Shown here: piece after piece, positions 36,515 to 44,606 of the stretch
Position numbering within the stretch: the first letter of the stretch is position 1
How the letters are laid out: each line of letters opens with the position of its first letter
Origin: Pelagibius sp.
GTDB taxonomy: Bacteria; Pseudomonadota; Alphaproteobacteria; Kiloniellales; Kiloniellaceae
Assembly (NCBI GenBank): GCA_028280305.1
Contig: JANQMC010000034.1
Location: 186,001 to 250,000 of the forward strand
Direction: 5' to 3'
DNA: 64,000 bases
Program-made: the position numbers and the translations under genes
The notes under the pieces: generated by a model
Database searches by the model: none
The model's input: only the letters and a program-made list of their open reading frames with translations
What the model was told of the DNA's origin: nothing

Positions 36515-37447
36515 ATGGCACAGCCGATTATCATTGTTTCCGAGTTTATGAGCGAGGCGGCTGTAGACCGCCTGTCAAATGCCTTTCCGACCACTTACGA
36601 TCCCGGCCTCGTCGACCGTGACGCTGACTTGCAGGCTGCCGTGGCCGGGGCGCAGGCGTTGATCGTGCGCAACCGCACCCAGGTAACCGCAACCTTGCTC
36701 AAGGCGGCGCCCGCATTGAAGGTGGTCGGCAGGCTCGGCGTCGGCCTCGACAACATCGACCTTGCGGCCTGCGAGGCGCAGGGCGTGGCGGTGCGTCCGG
36801 CCACGGGTGCAAACGCCGATGCGGTCGCCGAATATGTCATAAGCGCGGCCCTGCAGTTGCTGCGGGGGCGTGCCTTTTTCGCAACCGAGGCCGTTCGGGC
36901 CGGGGACTGGCCGCGCGCCGCCTGCCAGGGCGGAGAAATGGCGGGCCGCTGTCTCGGTCTGCTGGGCTTCGGCGATATCGCCCGGCGGGTGGCAAGGCGT
37001 GCCTTGGCGCTGGGCATGACTGTGGTAACCCACGATCCCGCCGTTTCAGCGGCGGAAGCCGAGGCTGCCCAGGCGAGGCTCCTGTCGTTCGGCGGGCTTT
37101 TGGAGGCCGCCGATGTCCTCAGCCTCCACGTGCCCCTGACCGATGGAACCCGCGGGCTCCTCGATAGTGGGGCCCTGGCGCGGATGAAGGACGATGCGGT
37201 CCTGATCAACACCGCGCGCGGCGGCATCGTCGACGAAACCGCTCTGGCGGAAGCCCTGCGGGCGGAGCGCTTGGGCGGTGCCGCGCTGGATGTTTTTGCG
37301 GTGGAGCCGCTGGATGTCGGGGCGGCTGCGGTGTTTAAGGATGTGCCCAACCTGATCCTTACGCCGCACATCGCCGGCGTGACCGAGGAGTCCAACGAAC
37401 GGGTGAGCGAGATGATCGCTGATGCGGTGCTGGAGGTTATGTCGTGA
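36515..37447 (+). CDS. D-isomer-specific 2-hydroxyacid dehydrogenase (SerA-like)
   Basis: A 310-residue NAD-dependent dehydrogenase of the phosphoglycerate dehydrogenase group. Features: VGRLGVGLDNIDLAACEAQGVAV, the NAD fold GRCLGLLGFGDIARRVARRALALGM, catalytic Arg in INTARGGIVDE, Glu in VFAVEPLD and His in LTPHIAGVTEESNERV. No ACT domain, so not a full-length biosynthetic SerA. It would oxidise a D-2-hydroxyacid or reduce a 2-oxoacid. First enzyme of the overlapping set downstream of the TRAP genes; stop overlaps the kinase start by 4 bases. Confidence 0.9.
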   Translation: MAQPIIIVSEFMSEAAVDRLSNAFPTTYDPGLVDRDADLQAAVAGAQALIVRNRTQVTATLLKAAPALKVVGRLGVGLDNIDLAACEAQGVAVRPATGANADAVAEYVISAALQLLRGRAFFATEAVRAGDWPRAACQGGEMAGRCLGLLGFGDIARRVARRALALGMTVVTHDPAVSAAEAEAAQARLLSFGGLLEAADVLSLHVPLTDGTRGLLDSGALARMKDDAVLINTARGGIVDETALAEALRAERLGGAALDVFAVEPLDVGAAAVFKDVPNLILTPHIAGVTEESNERVSEMIADAVLEVMS

Positions 37448-38340
37448 CGGCCTCTGTTGCCTGCGTCGGCATTGCCGTTCTGGACGAGATATTCGAGGTT
37501 CCGGCCCTGCCGCTTGCGGCGAGCAAGTATCCGGCCACGGCGCGCCGCGAAGTCGCCGGCGGGATCGCGGCCAATGCGGCGATGGCGGTCGCCCGCCTCG
37601 GCGGCGGCGCACGCCTCGTCAGCCGTGTTGCAGAGGATTCCGCCGGCCAACGCTTGCGCGCCGTGCTCGAAAGCGCAGGTGTCGACTGCGCCGTTCTGCA
37701 TAGCCCAGCGAAAGGCAGCACCTCGACCTCGGCGGTCTTCGTCGATCCCCAGGGTGAGCGGATGTTGGTCAACCACAAGGACCCGGTTCTCTTTGCCGGG
37801 GAGCCGCCGGTCGAGAGTTTCGCCGGGGCTGATGCGGTGATGAGCGACCTGCGTTGGCCGGAAGCCGCCCGGCTTGCCCTGACGACGGCCGTTCAGGCCG
37901 GCATACCGGCGGTGCTGGACTATGACCTGGCGCCGGAAGACGGGGCTGACCTGATTCCCCTGGCCAGCCATGTGATCTTCAGCGAGGGGGCGCTCTTTGA
38001 ACTGGCCGGCGGCGGGCATCGTTCCGCCGCCCTTGAGACGGTCGCGCGGCGCTTTCCGGAGATTGCCTTTGCGGTGACCGCGGGGGCCGAAGGCGCTTTC
38101 TGGATCGCGGCGGATCGCAGTGGCCATGTACCGGCGCTGCCGGTGCTGGCGGTCGATACGCTGGGGGCGGGCGATGTCTTTCACGGCGCGGCGGCCCTGG
38201 CCTTGGCCGAGGGCAGCGCCTTCCCGGACGCCTTGCGTTTTGCCAGTGCGGCGGCCGCCCACAAGGTCTCGCAGCCGAGCGGCGCGGCGGCCTTTCCGAC
38301 CCGACAAGACGTGGAGAAACTGATGGAGTGCAGAGTATGA
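37444..38340 (+). CDS. PfkB family carbohydrate kinase
   Basis: A 298-residue ribokinase-family sugar kinase. N-terminal substrate motif REVAGGIAANAAMAVARLGG; C-terminal PfkB signature DTLGAGDVFHGAAALALAEG with the catalytic Asp in GAGD. An ATP-dependent phosphorylation of a ketose or ketose phosphate is expected. The GTG start overlaps the dehydrogenase gene and the stop overlaps the aldolase ATG as ATGA, so kinase and aldolase are translationally coupled. Confidence 0.92.
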   Translation: MTASVACVGIAVLDEIFEVPALPLAASKYPATARREVAGGIAANAAMAVARLGGGARLVSRVAEDSAGQRLRAVLESAGVDCAVLHSPAKGSTSTSAVFVDPQGERMLVNHKDPVLFAGEPPVESFAGADAVMSDLRWPEAARLALTTAVQAGIPAVLDYDLAPEDGADLIPLASHVIFSEGALFELAGGGHRSAALETVARRFPEIAFAVTAGAEGAFWIAADRSGHVPALPVLAVDTLGAGDVFHGAAALALAEGSAFPDALRFASAAAAHKVSQPSGAAAFPTRQDVEKLMECRV

Positions 38341-39377
38341 CGCCCGGCAAGTTCTGGGGCCTGAGACGCATGGCGGACGCGGGCGGCTGCTTTAAGATGC
38401 TGGCGGTGGATCAGCGTCCACCGATCAAGAACAAGGTGGTGGCGGCACGCGGCGAGGATGCGCCGCGCTACGACGACGTGCGGGCGGTGAAGCGGGCCCT
38501 GATGGAAGCTCTGGCGCCGCAATCTACGGCGGTGCTGGCCGATCCGACCTATGCCTTGAGCGATGCGCTCTCCATCCTTTCGCCGGGTCAGGGCCTTGTC
38601 GTCACTCTAGAGGATTCGGTCTTCGGTGAAGGCAAGGACGGCCGTCTCTCCAAAGCCATCGACGACTGGTCGGTTTCGAAGATCAAACGGATCGGCGGCG
38701 ATGCGGTGAAGGTCCTGACCTGGTTTCACCCGGAACAGGATGCCGCCTCGCGTCAGGCGCAACTTGACTTCACCAAGCAGGTGGGCGAAGCCTGCGCGCG
38801 CTACGACATCGCTTTTCTGCTGGAGATGCTGCTCTATCCTTTGGCCGGGGATGCCGAACAGACGAAGGACTATGTGGAACAGTCGGGCAAGCGCGCCGAT
38901 CATGTGCTGAAGACGGTCGAGATCATGGCCGCGCCGGACTTCGGCGTCGATGTGTTCAAACTTGAGAGTCCCCTTCCGGCAAAGCAGGTGCCGCCGCCGG
39001 GCGACAGCGCGACTGCTGCGCTCTTCGCCGAGATGGGGCGCCTCGCCAACCGGCCCTGGGTGATGCTGTCTGCCGGCGCCACGCAGGAAGCTTTCCGCAA
39101 TGTGCTCCACTACGCCTTTGATGCCGGGGCGAGTGGTTTTCTGGCTGGCCGGGCGATCTGGTGGGATGCCTTTCAGCATTTTCCGGACATGACGCGCATG
39201 AACGCCGATTTGCAGGGGCAGGCCGCCGACTACATGGCGGAACTGAATGCCTTGGCCGATGCGAAGGCCAAGCCATGGACCGAGTGGTTCAAGGATGTGG
39301 GGGGGCCGCGCCCCGAGGGTTGGGACAGCGAATGGATGCAGGGCGGATACGCCGATCTGGAAGGAAACCTGCGATGA
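38337..39377 (+). CDS. LacD-type class I aldolase (tagatose-1,6-bisphosphate aldolase family)
   Basis: A 346-residue TIM-barrel aldolase resembling LacD. Features: MLAVDQRPPIKN near residue 22, a conserved region LADPTYALSD, GLVVTLEDSVF, AVKVLTWFHPEQD, and DVFKLESPLP in which Lys208 aligns with the Schiff-base lysine of LacD (residue about 205). The C-terminal half has WVMLSAGATQEAFRNVLHYAFDAGASGFLAGRAIWWDAF. It should split a ketose 1-phosphate or 1,6-bisphosphate into dihydroxyacetone phosphate and an aldehyde. ATG 38337 was preferred over an upstream GTG because of the ATGA overlap and GGAG site. Confidence 0.88.
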   Translation: MTPGKFWGLRRMADAGGCFKMLAVDQRPPIKNKVVAARGEDAPRYDDVRAVKRALMEALAPQSTAVLADPTYALSDALSILSPGQGLVVTLEDSVFGEGKDGRLSKAIDDWSVSKIKRIGGDAVKVLTWFHPEQDAASRQAQLDFTKQVGEACARYDIAFLLEMLLYPLAGDAEQTKDYVEQSGKRADHVLKTVEIMAAPDFGVDVFKLESPLPAKQVPPPGDSATAALFAEMGRLANRPWVMLSAGATQEAFRNVLHYAFDAGASGFLAGRAIWWDAFQHFPDMTRMNADLQGQAADYMAELNALADAKAKPWTEWFKDVGGPRPEGWDSEWMQGGYADLEGNLR

Positions 39378-40735
39378 AGCTTGCCGTGTTTTGCCTGGCG
39401 CGTCCGACCTTTGATGTCGAGTTGGCGGCGGAAACTGCCCGCAGTGCCGTCGCTTCCCTGGCGCGCGGCGGGGCCGAGGTGCTTGGAGATGCAACGCTGC
39501 TGCTGGAAGCCGCCATGGTCGAGGAACGCCTGGCCGACCTGGCCGGTCAAGATCTCGATGGTGTCATCATTGTTCAGGCGACCTTCTGCGATGCCGCGAT
39601 GACCGCCGCTATCGGCAAGGCGATCACCGCGCCGCTCGCCATCTGGGCCTTCCCGGAACCACGCGATGGCGGGCGGCTGCGGCTTAACTCCTTCTGCGGT
39701 CTCAGCCTCGCCGCCCATGCCCTGGGAAAAATCGGCCGGCGCTGCGGTTGGCTGCACGGTCCGGCGGAGGAGACGCCGGACCTCGCGGCGCTTCTGGGCA
39801 CGGAAGACCGGTCGCCGGCCAGCCGTCCGGCCAAGCCGGGCACAGCCGCCAGTCTTGCCTGCCGAGTCGGCCTGGTCGGTGAGCATCCCGCCGGTTTCGA
39901 TACCTGCGCCTTCGACGAGGCGGCTTTGAAGACGCGCTTCGGCGTCGATGTCGAACGCATCGATCTGACGGCTCTCTTTGACGCTGCAAAAGCTGCCGAT
40001 GACGGGCGCATCCGCCGCCTGCAGGCCGAAGCGGCCGAACGTCTAGAAGGCGTCGACGCGCTGGACGGTGAACAGGTCGCACGGTCGCTGCGCTGCTACA
40101 CCGCGCTGCGCGACATGGCTGAGAGCAAGAGCCTGGACGGATTTGCTGTACGCTGCTGGCCGGAGACCTTCACCGAATACGGCTGCGCGGTCTGCGGCGC
40201 CATGGCGACCCTGAACGGCGAGCGCATTCCGGCTTCCTGCGAGGCCGACATGCTGGGGACCGTGGGCTCGCACTTGCTGCAGGACCTGGCGGACAGCCCG
40301 GCCATGCTGACCGATATCGTCGATTTCGACACGGCGGACGATACCGCCGTGCTCTGGCACTGCGGGCTGGCGCCGCTGGACTTCTGCGATCCGGCCTTTG
40401 CGCCGCGGGCGACCATCCATACCAACCGCCGCATGCCGCTGCTGCACGAGTTTCCGCTGAAACCCGGACGCGTCACGGTGGCGCGGATCAGCCAATCCCG
40501 TTCGGAATTGAAGATGGTCGTCGGCCGCGGCGAAATCCTGCAGCGGCCGATGTCCTTCACCGGCACTTCCGGCGTCATCCGTTTCGACTGCGGCGCCGGG
40601 GCGGCGCGCCGCGCCCTGATCGATGGCCAGTTGGAACACCATGTATCCGTGGTTTACGGCGACGTGAAGGACGGGGTTGAGGCGGCGGCGGCGGCGGTGG
40701 ATCTGCCCGTCCTCGATCTCGACGCGGCCCGGTGA
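39374..40735 (+). CDS. L-fucose/L-arabinose isomerase-like protein
   Basis: A 453-residue protein of the fucose/arabinose isomerase superfamily. The N-terminal half (residues 1-150) is a Rossmann-like domain (LDGVIIVQATFCDAAMTAAIG). The C-terminal half contains the family-like VRCWPETFTEYGCAVCGAMATLNGERIPASCEADMLGTV, with Glu and Asp residues positioned as metal ligands, then TAVLWHCGLAPLDFC and GRVTVARISQSRSELKMVVGRGE. Classical enzymes are about 500-590 residues. It would interconvert an aldose and ketose before the PfkB kinase. Overlaps the aldolase stop as ATGA. Substrate unknown. Confidence 0.82.
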   Translation: MKLAVFCLARPTFDVELAAETARSAVASLARGGAEVLGDATLLLEAAMVEERLADLAGQDLDGVIIVQATFCDAAMTAAIGKAITAPLAIWAFPEPRDGGRLRLNSFCGLSLAAHALGKIGRRCGWLHGPAEETPDLAALLGTEDRSPASRPAKPGTAASLACRVGLVGEHPAGFDTCAFDEAALKTRFGVDVERIDLTALFDAAKAADDGRIRRLQAEAAERLEGVDALDGEQVARSLRCYTALRDMAESKSLDGFAVRCWPETFTEYGCAVCGAMATLNGERIPASCEADMLGTVGSHLLQDLADSPAMLTDIVDFDTADDTAVLWHCGLAPLDFCDPAFAPRATIHTNRRMPLLHEFPLKPGRVTVARISQSRSELKMVVGRGEILQRPMSFTGTSGVIRFDCGAGAARRALIDGQLEHHVSVVYGDVKDGVEAAAAAVDLPVLDLDAAR

Positions 40736-41820
40736 TGGCGGCGACTCTGCGTTACGGCGTCATCGGCGGCGGCATGATGGCGCGCGAACACATGGCCAAC
40801 CTGGCGCTGATCCCGGGATCGGTGGTCACCGCTGTCGCCGACCCCGATTCCGGCCAACAGGCCTTGAACGCCGAGGCCGCGCCCGGAGCAGCGCTGCTCA
40901 GCGATGCCGACAGCCTGATCGCCCGCGACGACGTCGATGCCGTGATCGTCGCAACCCCGAATCACACCCACTTCGACGTGCTGCAGCGGGTCTTTGCCGG
41001 CCGGCCGCGGCCGCTGCTGGTGGAAAAGCCGGTAGTGACCACGCCGGATCTCGGCACGCAGTTGGCCGAGCAGGCGGCGGCCTGGCCGGCCCCGTTCTGG
41101 GTGGCGATGGAGTATCGCTACATGCCGCCGGTGGCCGCGCTGTTGGAAGAACTGCGCGGCGGCGTCACCGGCCCGCTGCGCATGCTCACCATCCGCGAAC
41201 ACCGCTACCCCTTTCTCGAGAAAGTCGGCGACTGGAACCGCTTTAACGCCAACACCGGCGGTACCATGGTCGAAAAGTGCTGTCACTTCTTCGACCTGAT
41301 GCGCCTCATCCTGCAGGATGAACCGCAGCGGATCTTCGCCTCCGGCGGCGCCGAGGTGAATCACCGCGAGGAGCGCTATGACGGCCGGCAACCGGACATC
41401 GTCGACAATGCCTATGTGATGGTCGACTTTGCGGGCGGCGCCCGGGCCATGCTGGAGCTTTGCATGTTTGCCGAAGGCGGCTGGTTTCAGGAAGAGATCA
41501 CGGCGACCGGCGAGCAGGGCAGGGTCGCCTGCTTTATTCCCGGCCCGGCCCGGCGGATCGGCGGTGCCGAACGCGAGGCGATGATCGAGGTTTCGCCGCG
41601 CAATCCCGTAAACCCGCAACGCCGCCCGGTTCCCGTCGATGCCGCAGTTCTGCGGGCTGGTGAGCATCACGGCTCCACCTACTATCAGCATCTGCGATTC
41701 CGGGAAGCGGTGCTTGGCCGGGGGGCGGTCGAGGTCACCCTGAGCGATGGCCTGAAAGCTGTCGCCATGGGAGCGGCGGCGGAGCGGTCCATGGCTGAAG
41801 GGCGGCCGGTTATGCTGTAG
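40735..41820 (+). CDS. Gfo/Idh/MocA family oxidoreductase
   Basis: A 361-residue NAD(P)-dependent dehydrogenase-like protein. Rossmann fold LRYGVIGGGMMAREHMANLALIPG at the N-terminus, ATPNHTHFDVLQRVF, and the EKP motif in LLVEKPVVTTP near residue 98. The C-terminal domain contains GGTMVEKCCHFFDLMRLILQDEPQRIFASGG with the likely catalytic His. Start ATG 40735 overlaps the isomerase stop by one base; a GTG at 40732 is alternative. Last gene of the TRAP catabolic cluster. Confidence 0.9.
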   Translation: MAATLRYGVIGGGMMAREHMANLALIPGSVVTAVADPDSGQQALNAEAAPGAALLSDADSLIARDDVDAVIVATPNHTHFDVLQRVFAGRPRPLLVEKPVVTTPDLGTQLAEQAAAWPAPFWVAMEYRYMPPVAALLEELRGGVTGPLRMLTIREHRYPFLEKVGDWNRFNANTGGTMVEKCCHFFDLMRLILQDEPQRIFASGGAEVNHREERYDGRQPDIVDNAYVMVDFAGGARAMLELCMFAEGGWFQEEITATGEQGRVACFIPGPARRIGGAEREAMIEVSPRNPVNPQRRPVPVDAAVLRAGEHHGSTYYQHLRFREAVLGRGAVEVTLSDGLKAVAMGAAAERSMAEGRPVML

Positions 41821-41984
41821 CAGGCAACCGGGTGTGATGCAGCGCACAACGGACCGCTTGGACGTCCTTGATCGTTGATCTCTATCAGCAGGGCGCTGAT
41901 CGGCGATTGGATTGACTGTTGGACGATCCCCATCTCCCTTCTGCAGAGAGCCGAATTGGCCAGCGGAAAAGGAGACAAGCGATA

Positions 41985-42245
41985 ATGCCCCAAGGTTCCA
42001 TTAAACGGCGGAAAACCTATCCCGGATCTGGTGTTGCCAGCCGCTTTCGCGCGCTTCTCATGACGCATCGCAGTCTGGAAGAGAAGCTGGAGGCGGAGAT
42101 GAAACGGCCCCTCCCGGATACCGCCGTTCTGCGCCGGCTCAAGCGCCGCAAGCTTTCGGTCAAGGACGAGCTGGAAGGCATTCAGCGTTTGCTGGAGGCA
42201 ATGCGCGCCACGCGCGAGGAGAGCCGGATCCTGCAGGCCATCTGA
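41985..42245 (+). CDS. YdcH/DUF465 family small helical protein
   Basis: An 86-residue basic, helical protein. HRSLEEKLEAEMKRPLPDTAVLRRLKRRKLSVKDELEGIQ matches the YdcH family core (His, then LKRRKLxxKDE). Its N-terminus is Arg/Lys-rich. The ATG at 41985 follows AGGAG; a longer frame from 41919 has no support. Paralogue of the protein at 1787-2029. Function unknown. Confidence 0.85.
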   Translation: MPQGSIKRRKTYPGSGVASRFRALLMTHRSLEEKLEAEMKRPLPDTAVLRRLKRRKLSVKDELEGIQRLLEAMRATREESRILQAI

Positions 42246-42332
42246 GTTTCGCGGCGGCTGCTGCTGGCTCGGCAGCCGCCGCTGCCTTCTCAATCCTGGT
42301 TGAGTAATTGTTCTTGTTTTGTTCCTGTAATT

Positions 42333-42350
42333 GCGCGATATATATCGTGC
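42333..42350. promoter_or_regulatory. Palindromic AT-centred site immediately before the glycosylase start
   Basis: GCGCGATATATATCGTGC is an 18-base palindrome with one mismatched pair; its core CGATATATATCG is perfect. It ends one base before the ATG at 42352, where no ribosome site is visible. It may be an operator covering the -10 region of a leaderless transcript. Confidence 0.4.
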
Positions 42351-42351
42351 G

Positions 42352-43254
42352 ATGCAACTTGCGCTACGGCTCGACGACCGGCAGAAGAGACTCGCGGAGA
42401 TCGATAGACGGCTGCGCCGGCAGTTCGATCCGCCCGGCCCCTGGCTGCATCCGGATCCTGTCAGCCAGTTGGTGCTGGGTCTGGTCGGTGGCCGGACCCG
42501 GAGTACGGTTTCACTGCGCGCCACGGTCGCTCTGAAACAGCGCTACCGAACCTGGGAGCGGCTGCGCGAGGCGCCCGCGCCTGAGATCCATGAGATTATC
42601 CATGCCGTGACCTTCGCTGAGGTGAAGGCGCGGCGGTTAAAAGCGGCTCTGCGTCAGATCACAACGCTACGTGGCAGCCTCTCCCTCGACTTTCTTGGAT
42701 GCTGGCCTGTCGAGGAGGCTCTGGCCTGGCTCGAACGGCTGCCCGGGGTCGGCCGCAAGACCGCGGCGGCGACCCTGAATTTCAGCACGCTCAGAATGAA
42801 GGCCCTGGTGATCGACACCCATCATCTGCGGGTGCTGCGGCGCATCGGCCTGGCTGGCAAGCGGGCCACGACGCCGGAGGTTTACGACCGGATCGTGCCC
42901 TACCTGCCGCCGGCTTGGAGTGCCGCTGATTTCGATGACCATCACCAGCGCATGAAGCGGTTGGGCCAGAAGATCTGCCGCCATGCGGTGCGGCTTTGCG
43001 ATATCTGTCCGCTTTGCAGTTTATGCCGCCTCGGCACCTCGGAAGGCCCAACCAACAAATCGGCGCTCGATCACGGCAAAGATCGCGTACATGCCCACCC
43101 CCATGACAGCAATCACCAGCAGGCCGGCGAAGACCAGAGGCACGCGGAAGCTGGACGAGGCCGTCAGCATCAGGTGCCCCATGCCGGCATTGCCGGCGAC
43201 GGTTTCGGAGATGACGGTGCCGACAAAGGCCAGGGTTACCGCGACCTTCAATGA
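42352..43254 (+). CDS. Endonuclease III-like HhH-GPD DNA glycosylase with 4Fe-4S motif
   Basis: A 300-residue reading frame whose first 226 residues form an EndoIII-type base-excision enzyme. LPGVGRKTAAATLNF is the helix-hairpin-helix with catalytic Lys; VIDTHHLRVLRRIG holds the catalytic Asp; the cluster ligands Cys209, 216, 219 and 225 follow the exact C-x6-C-x2-C-x5-C spacing. The last 75 residues lie antisense over the end of the convergent permease gene and look like non-native sequence (rich in His, Gln, Gly). ATG 42352 is preferred over a TTG at 42331. The 234-base convergent overlap suggests a lost stop codon. Confidence 0.85.
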   Translation: MQLALRLDDRQKRLAEIDRRLRRQFDPPGPWLHPDPVSQLVLGLVGGRTRSTVSLRATVALKQRYRTWERLREAPAPEIHEIIHAVTFAEVKARRLKAALRQITTLRGSLSLDFLGCWPVEEALAWLERLPGVGRKTAAATLNFSTLRMKALVIDTHHLRVLRRIGLAGKRATTPEVYDRIVPYLPPAWSAADFDDHHQRMKRLGQKICRHAVRLCDICPLCSLCRLGTSEGPTNKSALDHGKDRVHAHPHDSNHQQAGEDQRHAEAGRGRQHQVPHAGIAGDGFGDDGADKGQGYRDLQ

Positions 43255-43782
43255 GGCAAAGAAGTACGGCATGGAACGGGGCAGGCCGACCTTTAGCAGA
43301 ATGTCGATCTTGCGGGCGCCGAGAGAGCGCAGCACGTCCCGCAACTCCGGCTCCAGAGTGGCGAGGCCGGTCGCGACGTTCACCACAATCGGAAAGAAGG
43401 AGATGGTGAAGGCCGTCAGGATCGCCGGGATGGTACCGATACCGAACCAGACCACCAGGACCGGTACGATGGCGACCTTGGGGATGGAGTTGAAGCCGAC
43501 CAGCATCGGATAGACGGCCGCGTAGACCAGGGCCGAGGCCCCGGTAACGAGGCCCAGGGCCAGACCGAAGACCACGGCCAGCCCGAAACCGACCAGGGTC
43601 ACCCAGAAGGTATAGAAAGCATTCTGCCAGATCGCCGGCCAATATTGAATCAGGGCGGCGATGGCCTGGCTGGGCGCGGGGAGAATGAATTCGGGGATCG
43701 CAAACAGCCGGCAGGCCAGTTCCCAGACGACGAAGAGTCCGATGGTGGCGATCCAGGGTGCGAGTTTCAGGGGGGAGATCAT
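43021..43782 (-). CDS. NitT/TauT-type ABC transporter permease
   Basis: A 253-residue inner-membrane permease of the SsuC/TauC type with about six segments. PEFILPAPSQAIAALIQ near the N-terminus and the EAA-type loop ELRDVLRSLGARKIDILLKVGLPRSMPYFFASLKVAVTLAFVGTVISE are characteristic. The ATG at 43782 overlaps the ATPase stop as ATGA. Its 3' end overlaps the glycosylase frame on the other strand by 234 bases. Confidence 0.93.
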   Translation of the reverse strand: MISPLKLAPWIATIGLFVVWELACRLFAIPEFILPAPSQAIAALIQYWPAIWQNAFYTFWVTLVGFGLAVVFGLALGLVTGASALVYAAVYPMLVGFNSIPKVAIVPVLVVWFGIGTIPAILTAFTISFFPIVVNVATGLATLEPELRDVLRSLGARKIDILLKVGLPRSMPYFFASLKVAVTLAFVGTVISETVAGNAGMGHLMLTASSSFRVPLVFAGLLVIAVMGVGMYAIFAVIERRFVGWAFRGAEAA

Positions 43783-44567
43783 GCCGCGCGCACCTCGCCG
43801 ATATGATCGCGCAGGCCGTGGACGAGATCGACAAAGTCCTGATTGAAGGTGGAGTCCAAGGTCCGCGGCCGGGCGAGGCCGATCGGCCGTTCGTAGACGA
43901 TGCGGCCGGGCCGCTTGCTCACCACATAGACACGGTCGGCGAGATACACCGCCTCCCTCAGGTCGTGGGTGACCAGGATGACGGTGAACCTCTTCTTCAT
44001 CCAGAGTTCCTGCAGCACGCCCCAAAGCTCTTCGCGGGTGAAGGCATCCAGAGCGGCGAAGGGTTCATCGAGCAGCAGCAGATCAGGCGCATGGATAAGG
44101 GCGCGGCAGAGCGAGGCCCGTTGCTGCATGCCGCCGGAAAGTTCATGCGGTGCGTGGTCTTCATAGCCTTCAAGCCCCACAATTTTCAGCAGATCGTGGG
44201 CGGCGGCAATGTGTTCGGCCTTCTTGCGGCGGAAGCTGCCGCGGTGAGTCTTGCTAACCTCCAGGGGTAGCAGCACGTTTTCCAGCGTCGTGCGCCAGGG
44301 CAGCAGGGTAGCGTTCTGAAACGCCATGCCGACCATGGTGAGGGGGCCGGAAACGGTTTCCCCCTCGACCCGGGCGGTGCCGGAATCGACCGGCATCAGG
44401 CCGGAGACGATCTTCAGGATGGAGGACTTGCCGCAGCCTGAAGGACCGACCATGGCGACGAATTCGCCAGAGTCGATCTTCAGTGATGCCTCGGCCACGG
44501 CCGGCGTGCCCTTGCCCGGGCCACCATAGGTCATGGTGACCCGGTCGAGCTCAACGAAGCTTGTCAC
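43779..44567 (-). CDS. NitT/TauT-type ABC transporter ATP-binding protein
   Basis: A 262-residue ATPase of the SsuB/TauB group. Walker A GPSGCGKSS, Q-loop FQNATLLPWRTTLENV, signature LSGGMQQRASLCRAL, Walker B LLLLDEPFAALDAFTREEL and VTHDLREAVYLADRVYV are intact. Middle gene of a three-gene importer operon, 39 bases after the binding protein. Confidence 0.95.
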   Translation of the reverse strand: MTSFVELDRVTMTYGGPGKGTPAVAEASLKIDSGEFVAMVGPSGCGKSSILKIVSGLMPVDSGTARVEGETVSGPLTMVGMAFQNATLLPWRTTLENVLLPLEVSKTHRGSFRRKKAEHIAAAHDLLKIVGLEGYEDHAPHELSGGMQQRASLCRALIHAPDLLLLDEPFAALDAFTREELWGVLQELWMKKRFTVILVTHDLREAVYLADRVYVVSKRPGRIVYERPIGLARPRTLDSTFNQDFVDLVHGLRDHIGEVRAA

Positions 44568-44606
44568 AACTGTATCAGCGATCTCTTGTTGGGATTTGCG
44601 GCAGGA

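Noticed and set aside
36595-38307. A 570-codon minus-strand open frame
   Set aside because: Antisense to the 2-hydroxyacid dehydrogenase and PfkB kinase genes, both of which carry intact catalytic motifs.
41919-41984. Longer N-terminus for the second YdcH protein
   Set aside because: A good AGGAG site and the family length both point to ATG 41985.
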